A stretch of DNA of 64,000 nucleotides from Rhizobium sp. Leaf371 (GCF_001424045.1 NZ_LMQB01000028.1:93477-157476); one strand, 5' to 3'; numbered from the stretch's first letter, positions 34,577-43,693 are shown. Translations and numbers: made by a program. Notes: generated from the letters alone by a model not told the origin.

Positions 34577-35602
34577 GTGGTGGAGCCTTCACCGAAAGTC
34601 CGTTTTTCGTTCATCGACGGTCTGCGCGGGCTGGCCTCGCTCGCGGTCGTTTTCTTCCACGCCGGTGCCGGCGGGCATATCGACAGGCTTCCCGACATCG
34701 TCCTCAAGATCCTGAACTTCGGGGAACTGGGCGTTCCCGTGTTCTTCGTCATCAGCGGTTTCGTGATCACCCATTCTCTCCGGAACATCGACATGTCCGC
34801 GGCCGGGCTTGGACAGTTCATGCTGAAGAGATCGATCCGGCTCGATCCGCCTTACTGGGCCGTTCTGATCGGCACAGCGGCTCTGTCCTGGTTCGCGGCG
34901 GCCTTTCTCCCGAACTTGACGGCCGATCTCCACACGATCGACCAGCTCCTCGCGCACATGGTCTATGCGCAGGATATCCTCGGCTACCCCCTTGTAAACG
35001 CTGCCTTCTGGACGCTGGCCTATGAAATCCAGTTCTATATCGTCTTTGCCCTGCTCCTGGCGACACGGTCTCCGGATGTCCTCATCGCGGCCTTCGTGCT
35101 CAGCCTTTTGTGGCCTGTCGGCATCGGCCCGGACGTTCCCGGCCTGTTCGTCAATCTCTTCTATGCGTTCCTGCTAGGTGTCGGAGCCTATCTCTCCTGG
35201 CAGCGGCAGGGCGTCCGCCTTTGGTTTGCCGGCTATGCCGGCGTGATCCTGGTGGCCTCCGTCATCAACGGCAATCTCTTCGGTGTCGCCTGCGTGCTCA
35301 CAGCTCTCGGTCTCGTCGCGATGGCCATGGCCGGCAAGCTCGGCAGCTTCTCGAGCATCTGGCCGCTACAGTTCCTGGGCCTGATTTCCTATTCGCTTTA
35401 CCTGACCCACAATCCGGTCTCGGGCATCGGCTTTCGTCTGTGGTATGCGCTCGTCGGCCGCTCGCCACACACCGAGGCTCTGGGCCTCCTCGTGGTCGTG
35501 TCCCTCTGCATCGCCGTCGCGACGGCGTTCTACTACCTCGTCGAGCGACCGTTTATAGCCCTCTCCAATAGTCGTCCAACGCGCCGCATCGGGACCGCCT
35601 GA
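34577..35602 (+). CDS. Membrane acyltransferase, family 3 (ExoZ/OafA-like)
   Basis: Acyltransferase-3 protein of about 341 residues with ten or so membrane helices. It has the N-terminal signature FSFIDGLRGLASLAVVFFHA (catalytic-region His) followed by VPVFFVISGFVI and KRSIRLDPPYW (R-x-x-R-L-xPP-type). It ends with a helix before YYLVERPF, the typical C-terminus. Such enzymes O-acetylate polysaccharides from the cytoplasmic donor pool. GTG 34577 is chosen because the family signature begins 11 residues later; the frame extends upstream without a good site. It could decorate the EPS with acetyl groups that the SGNH-like protein might remove. Confidence 0.87.
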   Translation: MVEPSPKVRFSFIDGLRGLASLAVVFFHAGAGGHIDRLPDIVLKILNFGELGVPVFFVISGFVITHSLRNIDMSAAGLGQFMLKRSIRLDPPYWAVLIGTAALSWFAAAFLPNLTADLHTIDQLLAHMVYAQDILGYPLVNAAFWTLAYEIQFYIVFALLLATRSPDVLIAAFVLSLLWPVGIGPDVPGLFVNLFYAFLLGVGAYLSWQRQGVRLWFAGYAGVILVASVINGNLFGVACVLTALGLVAMAMAGKLGSFSSIWPLQFLGLISYSLYLTHNPVSGIGFRLWYALVGRSPHTEALGLLVVVSLCIAVATAFYYLVERPFIALSNSRPTRRIGTA

Positions 35603-35799
35603 ACCGCTCCGAAAAGATCGGGAAGACGGGGCAGACACTGGTTGCGATGGGCGCGATCGTCCGCAGACCCGCAGGATCTCTGGCCGACCGGCAAGCAAGA
35701 GCGGAACGCTGGAGCAAGCCTTTTCCGACGGATCGCTTGGGATCGGCTTCGGACGAAACATCGCGCCCACAAGCCGTTTCCAGAACCGAGGAAGACTGC

Positions 35800-36324
35800 C
35801 TATTTCCGACCGTCGGGATGGCCGTGTATGGGATCGACCCAGTAGACCTCCTGGGGATCCTCGACAGGATCGACATCCGTGATATTGACGACGACGGCCT
35901 CGTTGTCGGAGCGGACGAGGACGCATTCGAGGATATTGTCGGGATCCGCGTTGATTTCCTGGTGCGGCACATAGGGCGGCACGAAGATGAAATCGCCCGG
36001 ACCGGCTTCCGCGACGAATTCCAGCCGCTCGCCCCAGCGCATGCGCGCCTTGCCGCGGATGACGAAGATCACGCTTTCGAGTGCGCCGTGATGATGCACG
36101 CCGGTCTTGGCGTTGGGCTCGATCGCCACGGTTCCGGCCCAGATTTTCTGCGCGCCGACGCGGGCATGATTGATCGCCGCCTGCCGAAACATGCCAGGCG
36201 TCTGGACCGTGTTGGAATCGAGCTGGTCGCCCTTGATGACGCGGATGCCATCATGCTTCCAGCGCTCCTCGTGCGGATGCGAATGGTCGTGCGCGTGATC
36301 GTCATGGTGATGATGGTCGGTCAA
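35800..36324 (-). CDS. Cupin-domain protein with His-rich N-terminus
   Basis: Single-domain cupin of about 174 residues. The cupin core has KTGVHHHGALESVIFVIRGKARM (metal ligands HHH and Glu) and later PGDFIFVPPYVPHQE (third-motif His). The N-terminus is unusually rich in His and Asp (LTDHHHHDDHAHDHSHPHEE), suggesting metal binding. The start is uncertain: TTG 36324 begins the His-rich segment, and the frame also continues upstream into a peroxiredoxin remnant. It lies at the far end of the sugar operon but 282 bases from the GMC gene. The enzymatic role is unknown; it may be a metal-dependent sugar isomerase or dioxygenase-like protein. Confidence 0.65.
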   Translation of the reverse strand: MTDHHHHDDHAHDHSHPHEERWKHDGIRVIKGDQLDSNTVQTPGMFRQAAINHARVGAQKIWAGTVAIEPNAKTGVHHHGALESVIFVIRGKARMRWGERLEFVAEAGPGDFIFVPPYVPHQEINADPDNILECVLVRSDNEAVVVNITDVDPVEDPQEVYWVDPIHGHPDGRK

Positions 36325-36363
36325 GGCAGGAATTCCGGTTCTGGTCTGGACGGTCAGGCACGG

Positions 36364-36572
36364 CGCGGAGTCGATATCGCGCGCGGGATCAATGATAGCG
36401 CCCGGCTCGATCCGCACAAGCCAGTCCGACTGACATCGGCAAATGTCACGATACCATTCCGATCGATCAACATGACTATCGGCGTGGGCAATCCCCATGT
36501 TCCCGCGCCGGTCACGTCGCTGAAACGGATCGTGCACAGGCAGGAAGCCCGATCGTACCGATCGACGACCAT
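36364..36572 (-). pseudogene. Peroxiredoxin (AhpC/TSA-like) C-terminal remnant, frameshifted
   Basis: Two overlapping frames together spell the end of a redoxin-family protein. The first reads TWGLPTPIVMLIDRNGIVTFADV. It then continues only in the next frame as SDWLVRIEPGAIIDPARD, matching the usual order (IDRDGxIxFAxVxxDYxxRxEP). The shift falls near 36430-36435. The N-terminal catalytic-Cys region is missing, so this is a decayed fragment. Its second frame is continuous with the downstream cupin, which complicates the cupin start. Confidence 0.6.
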
Positions 36573-36605
36573 GATGTCGACACGCCGACTTTCATTTGAC
36601 GAACG

Positions 36606-38267
36606 TCAACGTGCTGAAAAGCTTCCCCGCCGATACTGCTCGACCAGGTTCCTGCAGGCGCGGAGTGTGAGGCTCATGACGGTGAGGGTTGTGCCGGCGA
36701 TGCCGCTGCCGGGGAAGGCGCTTGCGTCGATGACGATCAGGTTTGGCGCATCCCAGAGCTGGTTGTAGGGGTTGAGCACCGATGCCTCCGGCGTTTCGCC
36801 CATGCGGGCGCCGCCCGTCTCGTGAATGGCCGCCCCCATGCACATGGTTTTCTTGAACCATGTTCGGAACATGAAGCGGCTGAATGCGCTCGCCTCGGGA
36901 AAGGCGCCCTTGCCCATTTCTTTCAGGCCCGTGGGCGAGCCGATGAACTCCAGGTCTCCGCCGACCGCCTCGATCATGGAAGTCAGCACCTGTTCCTGCT
37001 TTTTCAGCAGAGCATGTTCTTCCGCCTGCATGACGCAGCGGATATGCGGGACGGGGATATTCCAGGCATCCTTGCGCCGCCTATCCAGAGTGATCCGGTT
37101 GTCGGCATAAGGTAGCATGCGGCCGAAGCCGAAAAAGGAGAGGCGGGCAGCGTCCTTTTCCGAAACCGGCGCACGCCCGACACTGCCCTGATAGTCGAAG
37201 TCGCCGCGCGCCGGATCGGCCTCCCCGAAGCGGGGGATGAAGATGCCGCCGGACGGGTTGTAAAACGGATCGGTCGGCGCGGATTGATCCGCTGCCCAAC
37301 CTTTTGCCCGAGAGAAGGAGCCGAAGGCGAGGCAGGGCAGCTGGTCCATGAAATAGCGTCCGAGGACGCCCGAGCTGTTGCCAAGCCCCTCCGGATGCCG
37401 CACCGAGGCGGAATTCAGGAGGAGCCGGACGCTTTCGATCGGCGACGCCGCGAGAACCACGATCGCGGCGCGCACACTCGACAGCGCGCCTGTGCTGCGG
37501 TCGATGAATTCGGCACCGGAGGCACGGCCGGTCGTCTCGTCGGTTGTGATGCGGCGGACGACGGCGTCGTACTGCACCGTCAGATTGCCGCTCGTAAGCG
37601 CCTCCCGGAGGGGTTTCGGGACCCGCTCGGCATCGGGCGCGATGTACCGCCAAGACACAACGCGCCTGTCCGGCCAGCGGCTTTCGACCGCATGCTTGAA
37701 CGTCTCTTCCGCCGGCGAGAGGCTGGCCGGCCTGGCATAGACGCCATCCGGCAAGGTGGGCACGTCGTCCGTGTTGCCGTAAAGCCCAAGATAGGTTTCG
37801 ACCTCGTCGTAATACGGACGGATCTCCTCGTAGGAGATCGGCCAATCGACGCCCTTGCCGGTTTTCGAACGGATCTTGAAATCCTCGTCCGTCCAGCGCA
37901 GCAGCACGCGTCCGAAACTGTGCAGCCGGCCGCCGCTCTGACGGCCGCGAATCCAGAGGAAAGGCTCGTTCTTCGGGGTCGTATAGGGGTTCTTGCGGTC
38001 GCTGACGAAGAAATGGCTGAAGCGCTCCGTGAAGAAGGCGGCGCGGGCCTGGACCGGCTGGCCTTTCAATGTCGCGCGGGCCCGTTCCCAGATATTGATG
38101 CTGCTCGCCGGTGCCTTCTTGCAGGCAGGATCGAAGTCCTTCGGGCCGACATTGGGACCGGCTTCGAGAAGGAGCACCGTCAACCCCTGCGCCGTCAATT
38201 CCTTCACGGCAAACGAGCCCGCCGCGCCTGAGCCGATCACCAGCGCATCATACGTCAAGTCCGTCAT
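36606..38267 (-). CDS. GMC-family oxidoreductase (sugar/glucoside dehydrogenase type)
   Basis: FAD-dependent GMC oxidoreductase of 553 residues. The Rossmann motif VIGSGAAGSFAVKELTAQG is near 9-27 and is followed by LLLEAGP. The C-terminal active-site region AIHETGGARMGETPEAS near 480-496 carries the catalytic His, and FPGSGIAGTTLTVMSLTLRA ends the FAD domain. It resembles the gluconate-2-dehydrogenase/glucoside-3-dehydrogenase branch rather than choline oxidases. ATG 38267 has GAGGA upstream and fits the family N-terminus. Its placement after a CUT1 sugar transporter in the same operon as a TIM-barrel isomerase suggests oxidation of an imported sugar or glycoside, perhaps to a 3-keto form (inference). 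Confidence 0.87.
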   Translation of the reverse strand: MTDLTYDALVIGSGAAGSFAVKELTAQGLTVLLLEAGPNVGPKDFDPACKKAPASSINIWERARATLKGQPVQARAAFFTERFSHFFVSDRKNPYTTPKNEPFLWIRGRQSGGRLHSFGRVLLRWTDEDFKIRSKTGKGVDWPISYEEIRPYYDEVETYLGLYGNTDDVPTLPDGVYARPASLSPAEETFKHAVESRWPDRRVVSWRYIAPDAERVPKPLREALTSGNLTVQYDAVVRRITTDETTGRASGAEFIDRSTGALSSVRAAIVVLAASPIESVRLLLNSASVRHPEGLGNSSGVLGRYFMDQLPCLAFGSFSRAKGWAADQSAPTDPFYNPSGGIFIPRFGEADPARGDFDYQGSVGRAPVSEKDAARLSFFGFGRMLPYADNRITLDRRRKDAWNIPVPHIRCVMQAEEHALLKKQEQVLTSMIEAVGGDLEFIGSPTGLKEMGKGAFPEASAFSRFMFRTWFKKTMCMGAAIHETGGARMGETPEASVLNPYNQLWDAPNLIVIDASAFPGSGIAGTTLTVMSLTLRACRNLVEQYRRGSFSAR

Positions 38268-38345
38268 CTCGGTCCTCGTCCTGTCGTGGCGCAATGTCGG
38301 AGAAAAAACCTCCCAACCATTGCAGGAATTGAAATGCGATCGGCG

Positions 38346-39428
38346 TTACAGGCGCGATCCGTCCGTGCCGAAAAGCGAAGCCTTGGCGATGTCGAGCCCC
38401 GGCGAAAGCCCGTCCCCCGGTCGAAGCGTCACATCCCCCATCAGCCGCAGGGAGAGGCTATGTCCGGCCCAGTCGAACCAGAGTACGGCTTCCGACCCCA
38501 TCGGTTCGACGACGGAGATGCGTCCGGGAAGGGTGGGCATCCCGCTTGCGGCGCCGTCCAGCATCAGATGGTCCGGCCGGAAGCCGAGGGTCGCGGGTCC
38601 GGATGCCGGAGGCGTCCTGAAGCCATAGCCGGAGAGATCGACGCGCAGCCCATGGCTCTCGAAGACCGGTGCGCCATCGCCTGTCTCGATATGGCCCTCG
38701 ATGAAATTCATCATCGGCGCGCCGATGAAGCCCGCGACGAACAGGTTTGCCGGGCGCTGATAGATTTCCGCCGGCGATGCGAGCTGCTGGATCACGCCGT
38801 CGCGCAGGATGGCGATGCGGTCGGCGAGCGTCAGGGCTTCCACCTGGTCGTGGGTGACGTAGATCATCGTATTGCCGAGGCTCTGGTGCAGCTTCTTGAT
38901 CTCGACGCGCAGTTCGTTGCGCAGCTTCGCGTCGAGATTGGACAGCGGCTCGTCGAAGAGGAAGACGTCGACCTCGCGCACGAGCGCCCGGCCGATGGCG
39001 ACGCGCTGGCGCTGGCCGCCGGACAGTTCGGCCGGGCGACGGTCGAGCAGCGTGTCGAGATGGAGGAGAGCCGCGGTGCGCGAAACCCGGGCTTCGATCT
39101 CGGCTTTTGGCAGACCGGCGACGCGGAGCCCGAAGGAGAGGTTCTTGCGCACCGACATGCGGGGATAGAGCGCATAGGACTGGAAGACCATGCCGATGCC
39201 GCGATCCTTGGGCTCTTCCCAGGTCACGTTCTTTCCGGATATCCAGATCTCGCCGGCGGTGATGTCCTGCAGCCCGGCAATGGCATTCAGCAGCGTGGAC
39301 TTGCCGCAGCCCGAGGGGCCGAGGAGGACCAGGAACTCCTTCGGCGCAATGTCGATCGACATCTCTTCGATGACGGTCTGGTCGCCATAGGCGATCTTCA
39401 GGTTCTTGATGGAAACAGCGGACTGCAT
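38346..39428 (-). CDS. Sugar ABC transporter ATP-binding protein (UgpC/MalK family)
   Basis: ABC ATPase of 360 residues with the C-terminal TOBE/MOP extension of CUT1 transporters. Walker A GPSGCGKST is near 37-45, Q-loop MVFQSYALYP, signature LSGGQRQR near 136, Walker B VFLFDEP near 156 and H-loop VTHDQ. The regulatory domain starts near 240 (FIGAPMMNFIEG). It hydrolyses ATP to drive sugar import with the two permeases and binding protein encoded upstream in the same operon. It is separated from the second permease by only seven bases. Confidence 0.92.
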   Translation of the reverse strand: MQSAVSIKNLKIAYGDQTVIEEMSIDIAPKEFLVLLGPSGCGKSTLLNAIAGLQDITAGEIWISGKNVTWEEPKDRGIGMVFQSYALYPRMSVRKNLSFGLRVAGLPKAEIEARVSRTAALLHLDTLLDRRPAELSGGQRQRVAIGRALVREVDVFLFDEPLSNLDAKLRNELRVEIKKLHQSLGNTMIYVTHDQVEALTLADRIAILRDGVIQQLASPAEIYQRPANLFVAGFIGAPMMNFIEGHIETGDGAPVFESHGLRVDLSGYGFRTPPASGPATLGFRPDHLMLDGAASGMPTLPGRISVVEPMGSEAVLWFDWAGHSLSLRLMGDVTLRPGDGLSPGLDIAKASLFGTDGSRL

Positions 39429-39435
39429 GGCGGCA

Positions 39436-40320
39436 CTACCCCTTGACTGCGCCTGCGGCGATGCCGCGGACGAACCAGCGACCGGACAGGAAATAGATGG
39501 CGAGCGGAACGAGCGCGGTCAGGATCGTCGCCGCCATGTTCACGTTGTAGGTGCGCTCGCCCATGGTGGTGTTGACGATGTTGTTCAGCTGAACCGTCAT
39601 CGGCAGGTTGTCGCGTCCCGCAAAGACCAGCCCGAGAAGGAAGTCGTTCCAGATACCGGTGAACTGCAGCATGGAAACGACGACGACCATCGGCACGGCG
39701 ATCGGCAGCATGATCTCGAAGAAGATACGCCAGAATCCGGCGCCATCGACGCGCGCCGCCTTGCACAGCTCTTCCGGCACGCTGACGAAATAGTTGCGGA
39801 AGAGCAGCGTCACCAAGGGCAGGCCGAAGATCACATGGACGAGGATGATGCCGGCAAGCGAGTTGTAGAGGCCGACAGTCGCCATGGCGCGAACCATCGG
39901 ATAGAGGAAGATCTGGTACGGAATCAGGCCACCCGCCAGAAGCAGGCCGAAAAGCACGCTCGCCCCGCGCGGCCGCCAGAGCGACAAAGCATAGCCGTTG
40001 ACGGCGCCGATGAAGACGGAGAGCGCGACGGACGGAAGGGTGATCGCCAGCGAATTCCAGAAGCCGCTGCGGATTCCGACGCAGACCGTGCCCATGCAGG
40101 CGCCGGACCAGGCGGTGATCCAGGCCGAGACATCCAGTTTCGACGGCAGGGAGAAGATCTGACCGAGACGGATTTCGTCCATCGTTTTCAGTGACGTGAC
40201 GACCATCGTGTAGAGCGGCAGAGTGAAGAACAGCACCGCCACGATCAGGAAGAGATAGAGACCGATCCGGCCGGCCGTGATCTGTGTCGGTCTCGGGCCG
40301 TTGGGGTGGAGGCGGGCCAT
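39436..40320 (-). CDS. Sugar ABC transporter permease (MalG-like)
   Basis: Inner-membrane permease of 294 residues with six predicted helices. The EAA loop EELCKAARVDGAGFWRIFFEIMLPIAVP contacts the ATPase. The ATG at 40320 shares one base with the stop of the preceding permease (TGATG), so the two are translationally coupled. Together they form the CUT1 membrane channel. The frame is open for 110 codons upstream, but that stretch overlaps the first permease and is not conserved-looking. Confidence 0.9.
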   Translation of the reverse strand: MARLHPNGPRPTQITAGRIGLYLFLIVAVLFFTLPLYTMVVTSLKTMDEIRLGQIFSLPSKLDVSAWITAWSGACMGTVCVGIRSGFWNSLAITLPSVALSVFIGAVNGYALSLWRPRGASVLFGLLLAGGLIPYQIFLYPMVRAMATVGLYNSLAGIILVHVIFGLPLVTLLFRNYFVSVPEELCKAARVDGAGFWRIFFEIMLPIAVPMVVVVSMLQFTGIWNDFLLGLVFAGRDNLPMTVQLNNIVNTTMGERTYNVNMAATILTALVPLAIYFLSGRWFVRGIAAGAVKG

Positions 40321-41207
40321 CAGCGGGCACCTCTCTTTTTTCCGCGCATATGCATGGCGTAGCGGAACGGCGCGACGATCATGAGGACGCCGAGCACGAG
40401 GACGGTGGCGCCGGCGGTGGCAAGGCCGAGATTCTGGCGCCCGAAGAGATTGTCCATGATGAATTTGGCCGGCACCTCCGTGGCATTGCCGGGGCCGCCA
40501 TTGGTCATGGCAACGACGATATCGTAGGTCTTGATGACCCCCATGGCAAGGAGCAGGCCGGCTGCGGCGAGGGCCGGGCCGAGTTGCGGCAGGATGATCG
40601 AGAGATAGATGCGCCAGACGGGGATGCCGTCGATCCTGGCCGCCTTCCATTGCTCGGCCTCGATGCCCCGCATGCCGGAAAGCACGATGACCATGACGAG
40701 CCCTGCACCTTGCCAGACCCCGGCCAGCACGAGAGCGTAAATCGCCATGTCGCGGTTGACCACCCAGTCGAGCACGAAGCTATCCCAGCCGAGGGACCGC
40801 ACACTCGCCTGAATGCCGAGCATCGGATTGAGCATCCATTGCCAGATGAGGCCGGTCACGACGAAGGACATGGCATAGGGATAGAGGAAGATCGTCCGGA
40901 AGACGCTTTCGAAACGGATCTTGCGATCAAGCGCCGTGGCGAGCAAAAACCCGAGAAGGAGACAGCCGCCGACATAGAGGATGCCGAAGGTGACGACATT
41001 TTGCAGCGAGGCCAGCCACTTGGCCGAGGAGAACAGCTTTTGATATTGCGCGAGACCGACATAGGTCGATGATGGGAAGATCGTGGAATTCGTGAACGAC
41101 AGATGGATCGACCAGCCCATGGTGCCGATGAACACCACGACGGCCACGAGCCAGGTGGGCAGGAGCGCGACGGTCGCTGCGAGATTGGTCTTGCGTTTCA
41201 TGGACAT
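40320..41207 (-). CDS. Sugar ABC transporter permease (MalF-like)
   Basis: Inner-membrane permease of about 295 residues with six predicted helices, starting MSMKRKTNLAATVALLPTWL. The EAA motif is EAEQWKAARIDGIPVWRIYLSIILPQLGP near 192-220. It pairs with the next permease through a TGATG overlap. The substrate is an unidentified carbohydrate delivered by the binding protein. Met 1 could also be ATG 41201. Confidence 0.9.
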   Translation of the reverse strand: MSMKRKTNLAATVALLPTWLVAVVVFIGTMGWSIHLSFTNSTIFPSSTYVGLAQYQKLFSSAKWLASLQNVVTFGILYVGGCLLLGFLLATALDRKIRFESVFRTIFLYPYAMSFVVTGLIWQWMLNPMLGIQASVRSLGWDSFVLDWVVNRDMAIYALVLAGVWQGAGLVMVIVLSGMRGIEAEQWKAARIDGIPVWRIYLSIILPQLGPALAAAGLLLAMGVIKTYDIVVAMTNGGPGNATEVPAKFIMDNLFGRQNLGLATAGATVLVLGVLMIVAPFRYAMHMRGKKRGAR

Positions 41208-41297
41208 CGCCGGTTCGTTGACGGATGGGCGGCCGGGGTCGCCCCGCAAAGAGGCGTGATGCGGCGCCGGTGCGGGTCCGGCGCCGCCTGCATCGAC

Positions 41298-42530
41298 TTA
41301 TTCGAAGACGTCGAAGAATTTTTCAGCCGCAGCCGTCGCATCCTCGGAGCCGTTGTTCCAGAACTCATCGACGAAGTCGTCGAGCGCGCCGACCTGCTGC
41401 GGTGTCAGCACGATGGCCTGGTCCGGAACGATCGCACCGGCGCTCATCAACGCCGCACCCTTGAGCGCACAGGCATCGAGCTTGGTCTTGTCGATATCCA
41501 GACGAACGGGGATCGAGCCCTTCTTCTGCGAAAACGCGACCTGAACCGCCGGGTCCATCACGATCTCGGCCAGGAGCTTCTGCCCCTTGTCGGTGGCGGC
41601 GGTGCCGGTCTTCGGGAAATAGAAGGAGTCGGCGATGTAGACCATGCCCGGCGACTCCGGAACGATCATGCAGCCGTAATCCTTGCCCGCTACCTTGCCG
41701 GCGACGGTGAATTCACCCTTGGCCCAGTCGCCCATGAACTGAACGCCGGCCTTGGCGGTGATCAGCATCGCGGTCGCATCGTTCCAGTTGCGGCCGGCGG
41801 CGGCCTCGTCCACATATCCGTTCAGCTTGCGCAGGATGTCGAGCGTCTTCCTGACGCCGGCTATCGAGGCTTCGCTCTTGTCCTTGTCGACGTAGATCTT
41901 CAGGAAGCCGTCGATTCCGACCTGCGACAGGAGGATCATGTTGAAGACCTTGGACTGCTGCCAGGGCTGGCCGCCCCAGGCAACGGGCACGAGCCCGGCA
42001 GCCTTGAGCTTGTCGAGATCGGCGAAGAATTCTTTCCAGCTCTTCGGCTCGTCCGCGATGCCCGCTTTCGCGAAGGCGTCCTTGGAGTAGAACACCCAGC
42101 TTTCGCCATGGGCGCCGGTCGGCGCGAGATAGGTCTCGCCACCGAAGGAGCTGAGGTCGAGGATCGATTTGGGCAGCACATCGGCCCATTTTCCGGCCTT
42201 GGCGATGTCATCGACGGCGTTGAACAGGCCCTGGCCCACGAAATCGGCGGCGGCAAGGCCGATGATGCCCTGCTTGGCGCCCGGCGGATCGCCGGCAACG
42301 ATACGGTTCTGGAAGGCGGCATCCGCCGCACCGAAGCCGGCGATCGAGGAATCTTTCCAGACGCCGCCGCGCTTTTCGAATTCCGTCTTGAAGACGTCGA
42401 GCGCTGCGGCTTCGCCGCCCGACGTCCACGACGACAGGATTTCGATCGTCGGTTTGTCCTCGGCCTGGGCCGGGGTCAGGACACCGGCGAATGCGACGCC
42501 GGCCAGGAAAAGCTTGATCATGGTTTTCAT
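41298..42530 (-). CDS. Sugar ABC transporter substrate-binding protein (CUT1)
   Basis: Periplasmic binding protein of 410 residues with a signal peptide (about 1-23, cleavage near AQA-EDK). It belongs to the extracellular family 1 proteins and resembles the glucose/mannose-type GtsA group: an early ILSSWTSGGEAAALDVFKTEF strand, the YLAPTGAHGESWVFYSKD hinge and a C-terminal helix. ATG 42530 has AGAGGTGG a short way upstream. It follows the isomerase gene by 60 bases and precedes the permeases. The substrate is unknown; the catabolic neighbours suggest a hexose or glycoside. Confidence 0.9.
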   Translation of the reverse strand: MKTMIKLFLAGVAFAGVLTPAQAEDKPTIEILSSWTSGGEAAALDVFKTEFEKRGGVWKDSSIAGFGAADAAFQNRIVAGDPPGAKQGIIGLAAADFVGQGLFNAVDDIAKAGKWADVLPKSILDLSSFGGETYLAPTGAHGESWVFYSKDAFAKAGIADEPKSWKEFFADLDKLKAAGLVPVAWGGQPWQQSKVFNMILLSQVGIDGFLKIYVDKDKSEASIAGVRKTLDILRKLNGYVDEAAAGRNWNDATAMLITAKAGVQFMGDWAKGEFTVAGKVAGKDYGCMIVPESPGMVYIADSFYFPKTGTAATDKGQKLLAEIVMDPAVQVAFSQKKGSIPVRLDIDKTKLDACALKGAALMSAGAIVPDQAIVLTPQQVGALDDFVDEFWNNGSEDATAAAEKFFDVFE

Positions 42531-42590
42531 CGTTCCACCTCTTGAAAAAGGCCCTCTTGGCGGGGCGTTCATCGACTTGGGAGTGATCGG

Positions 42591-43544
42591 TCAGCGATAG
42601 ATCGGTAGGAGTGCCTGCCGGACGAGCGTCAGCCCGTTGGCAATGTCGCGCACCGGGTCCGGCGCGGCATCGAGTTCGAGGATCGCCCAGCCCTCGATGC
42701 GGCGATCCCGAAGCAGTCTGACCCAGGCCGGCCAATCGACCCTGCCGAGCCCGAGGCCGCAGAAGTAAGGGTGATGGCGCTCATGGATCTGTTCGTCGAT
42801 CGGCGTGTCCGCCGGCATCGGGCCGATCGCATCCTTCCAATGAGCGATGATCACGCGTTCATGGTGGCGATCGACGAGCTGAACCGGATCCGATCCGGCA
42901 ACGACGATATGCGCGGTGTCCGGGCACATGTGAACATAGGCCGGATCGGTCAGAAGCATCATCAGATCGACATCGCGCGCTGCGGCGAAGATCGAATGCG
43001 CCTCGGTATGCACGGCGAGGCGAACGCCGCGCGCATGAAGCAGCGCCCCGAGCCGGTTTAGGAAATCGGCGATGACCTTGGCGCGATCGAAGTCGTGAAA
43101 CGCGACCGGCTGGGCGCCGAGTGTCTGACGAAGCGGCGCGCCGATCACCAGGATGTCGCTGCCGCAGGCCCGGAGGAAATCGGCATATTTCTCGGCCTTG
43201 GCGATGATCGCCGCCTGGGCCTCTGCGTTTGTGAAGTCGCCGGCGGCTTCGAGTTCGGCAAAGAAGCCGCTGCAGAGCGTCAACCCGCGGCGCGACAGTT
43301 CGGCGGCGAAAGCTTCGACGGAGCCGTAGGTCCTGACGGCATCCTGCCAGTTGAACGGGGAGAAGGTCAGTTCGACGCCGGTGACACCGGATGCCTGAAC
43401 GCTGTCGAGGATCTTGTCCCAGAATGCGCGGGGTTCGGCGCGGGCGTAGTCGATGATCGCATCATAGGTCTCGACCGCCCAGAAACCGGGATGGAAGAAC
43501 GTTACGAGATCGACGCCGAAGCGGAGCCTGTCACCAGTCGTCAT
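42591..43544 (-). CDS. Sugar phosphate isomerase/epimerase-like TIM barrel
   Basis: AP-endonuclease-2/xylose-isomerase-like TIM-barrel protein of 317 residues. Metal-ligand candidates are visible: SGVTGVELTFSP near 52-63, AVHTEAHS near 177-184, HMCPDTAHI near 203-211, AHWKDA near 230-235 and ILELDA near 291-296. The arrangement matches the IolE/IolI-like group. It is first in the operon after the LacI-controlled promoter. It could isomerise or eliminate an oxidised sugar made by the GMC enzyme. ATG 43544 (MTTGDRLRF) is preferred over an upstream in-frame ATG lying within the operator region. Confidence 0.82.
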   Translation of the reverse strand: MTTGDRLRFGVDLVTFFHPGFWAVETYDAIIDYARAEPRAFWDKILDSVQASGVTGVELTFSPFNWQDAVRTYGSVEAFAAELSRRGLTLCSGFFAELEAAGDFTNAEAQAAIIAKAEKYADFLRACGSDILVIGAPLRQTLGAQPVAFHDFDRAKVIADFLNRLGALLHARGVRLAVHTEAHSIFAAARDVDLMMLLTDPAYVHMCPDTAHIVVAGSDPVQLVDRHHERVIIAHWKDAIGPMPADTPIDEQIHERHHPYFCGLGLGRVDWPAWVRLLRDRRIEGWAILELDAAPDPVRDIANGLTLVRQALLPIYR

Positions 43545-43633
43545 GGGTAGCCATTCCCGAGAGACACGGCGCGCAGCGTGCGAAAATCTTGCTTTCGCAT
43601 TCTGAAAGCCATGCGATTTCAACAGATAAGTCT

Positions 43634-43651
43634 ATGGCAATCGTTTGCCAT
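43634..43651. promoter_or_regulatory. LacI-family operator O1
   Basis: ATGGCAATCGTTTGCCAT is a near-perfect palindrome with the central CG typical of LacI-family sites. It lies just downstream of the minus-strand -10 box, overlapping the expected transcription start of the sugar operon. Confidence 0.8.
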
Positions 43652-43657
43652 GACCAT

Positions 43658-43685
43658 ATAATAGACAGGCTTGTTTTTTATGCAA
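43658..43685 (-). promoter_or_regulatory. Promoter of the sugar-uptake operon
   Basis: On the minus strand TTGCAT (43680-43685) and TATTAT (43658-43663) are separated by 16 bases. The pair is flanked by the two LacI-type operators. A perfect TATAAT is also present on the plus strand at 43657-43662 and may serve the divergent regulator gene. Confidence 0.65.
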
Positions 43686-43693
43686 GCCGTTTT

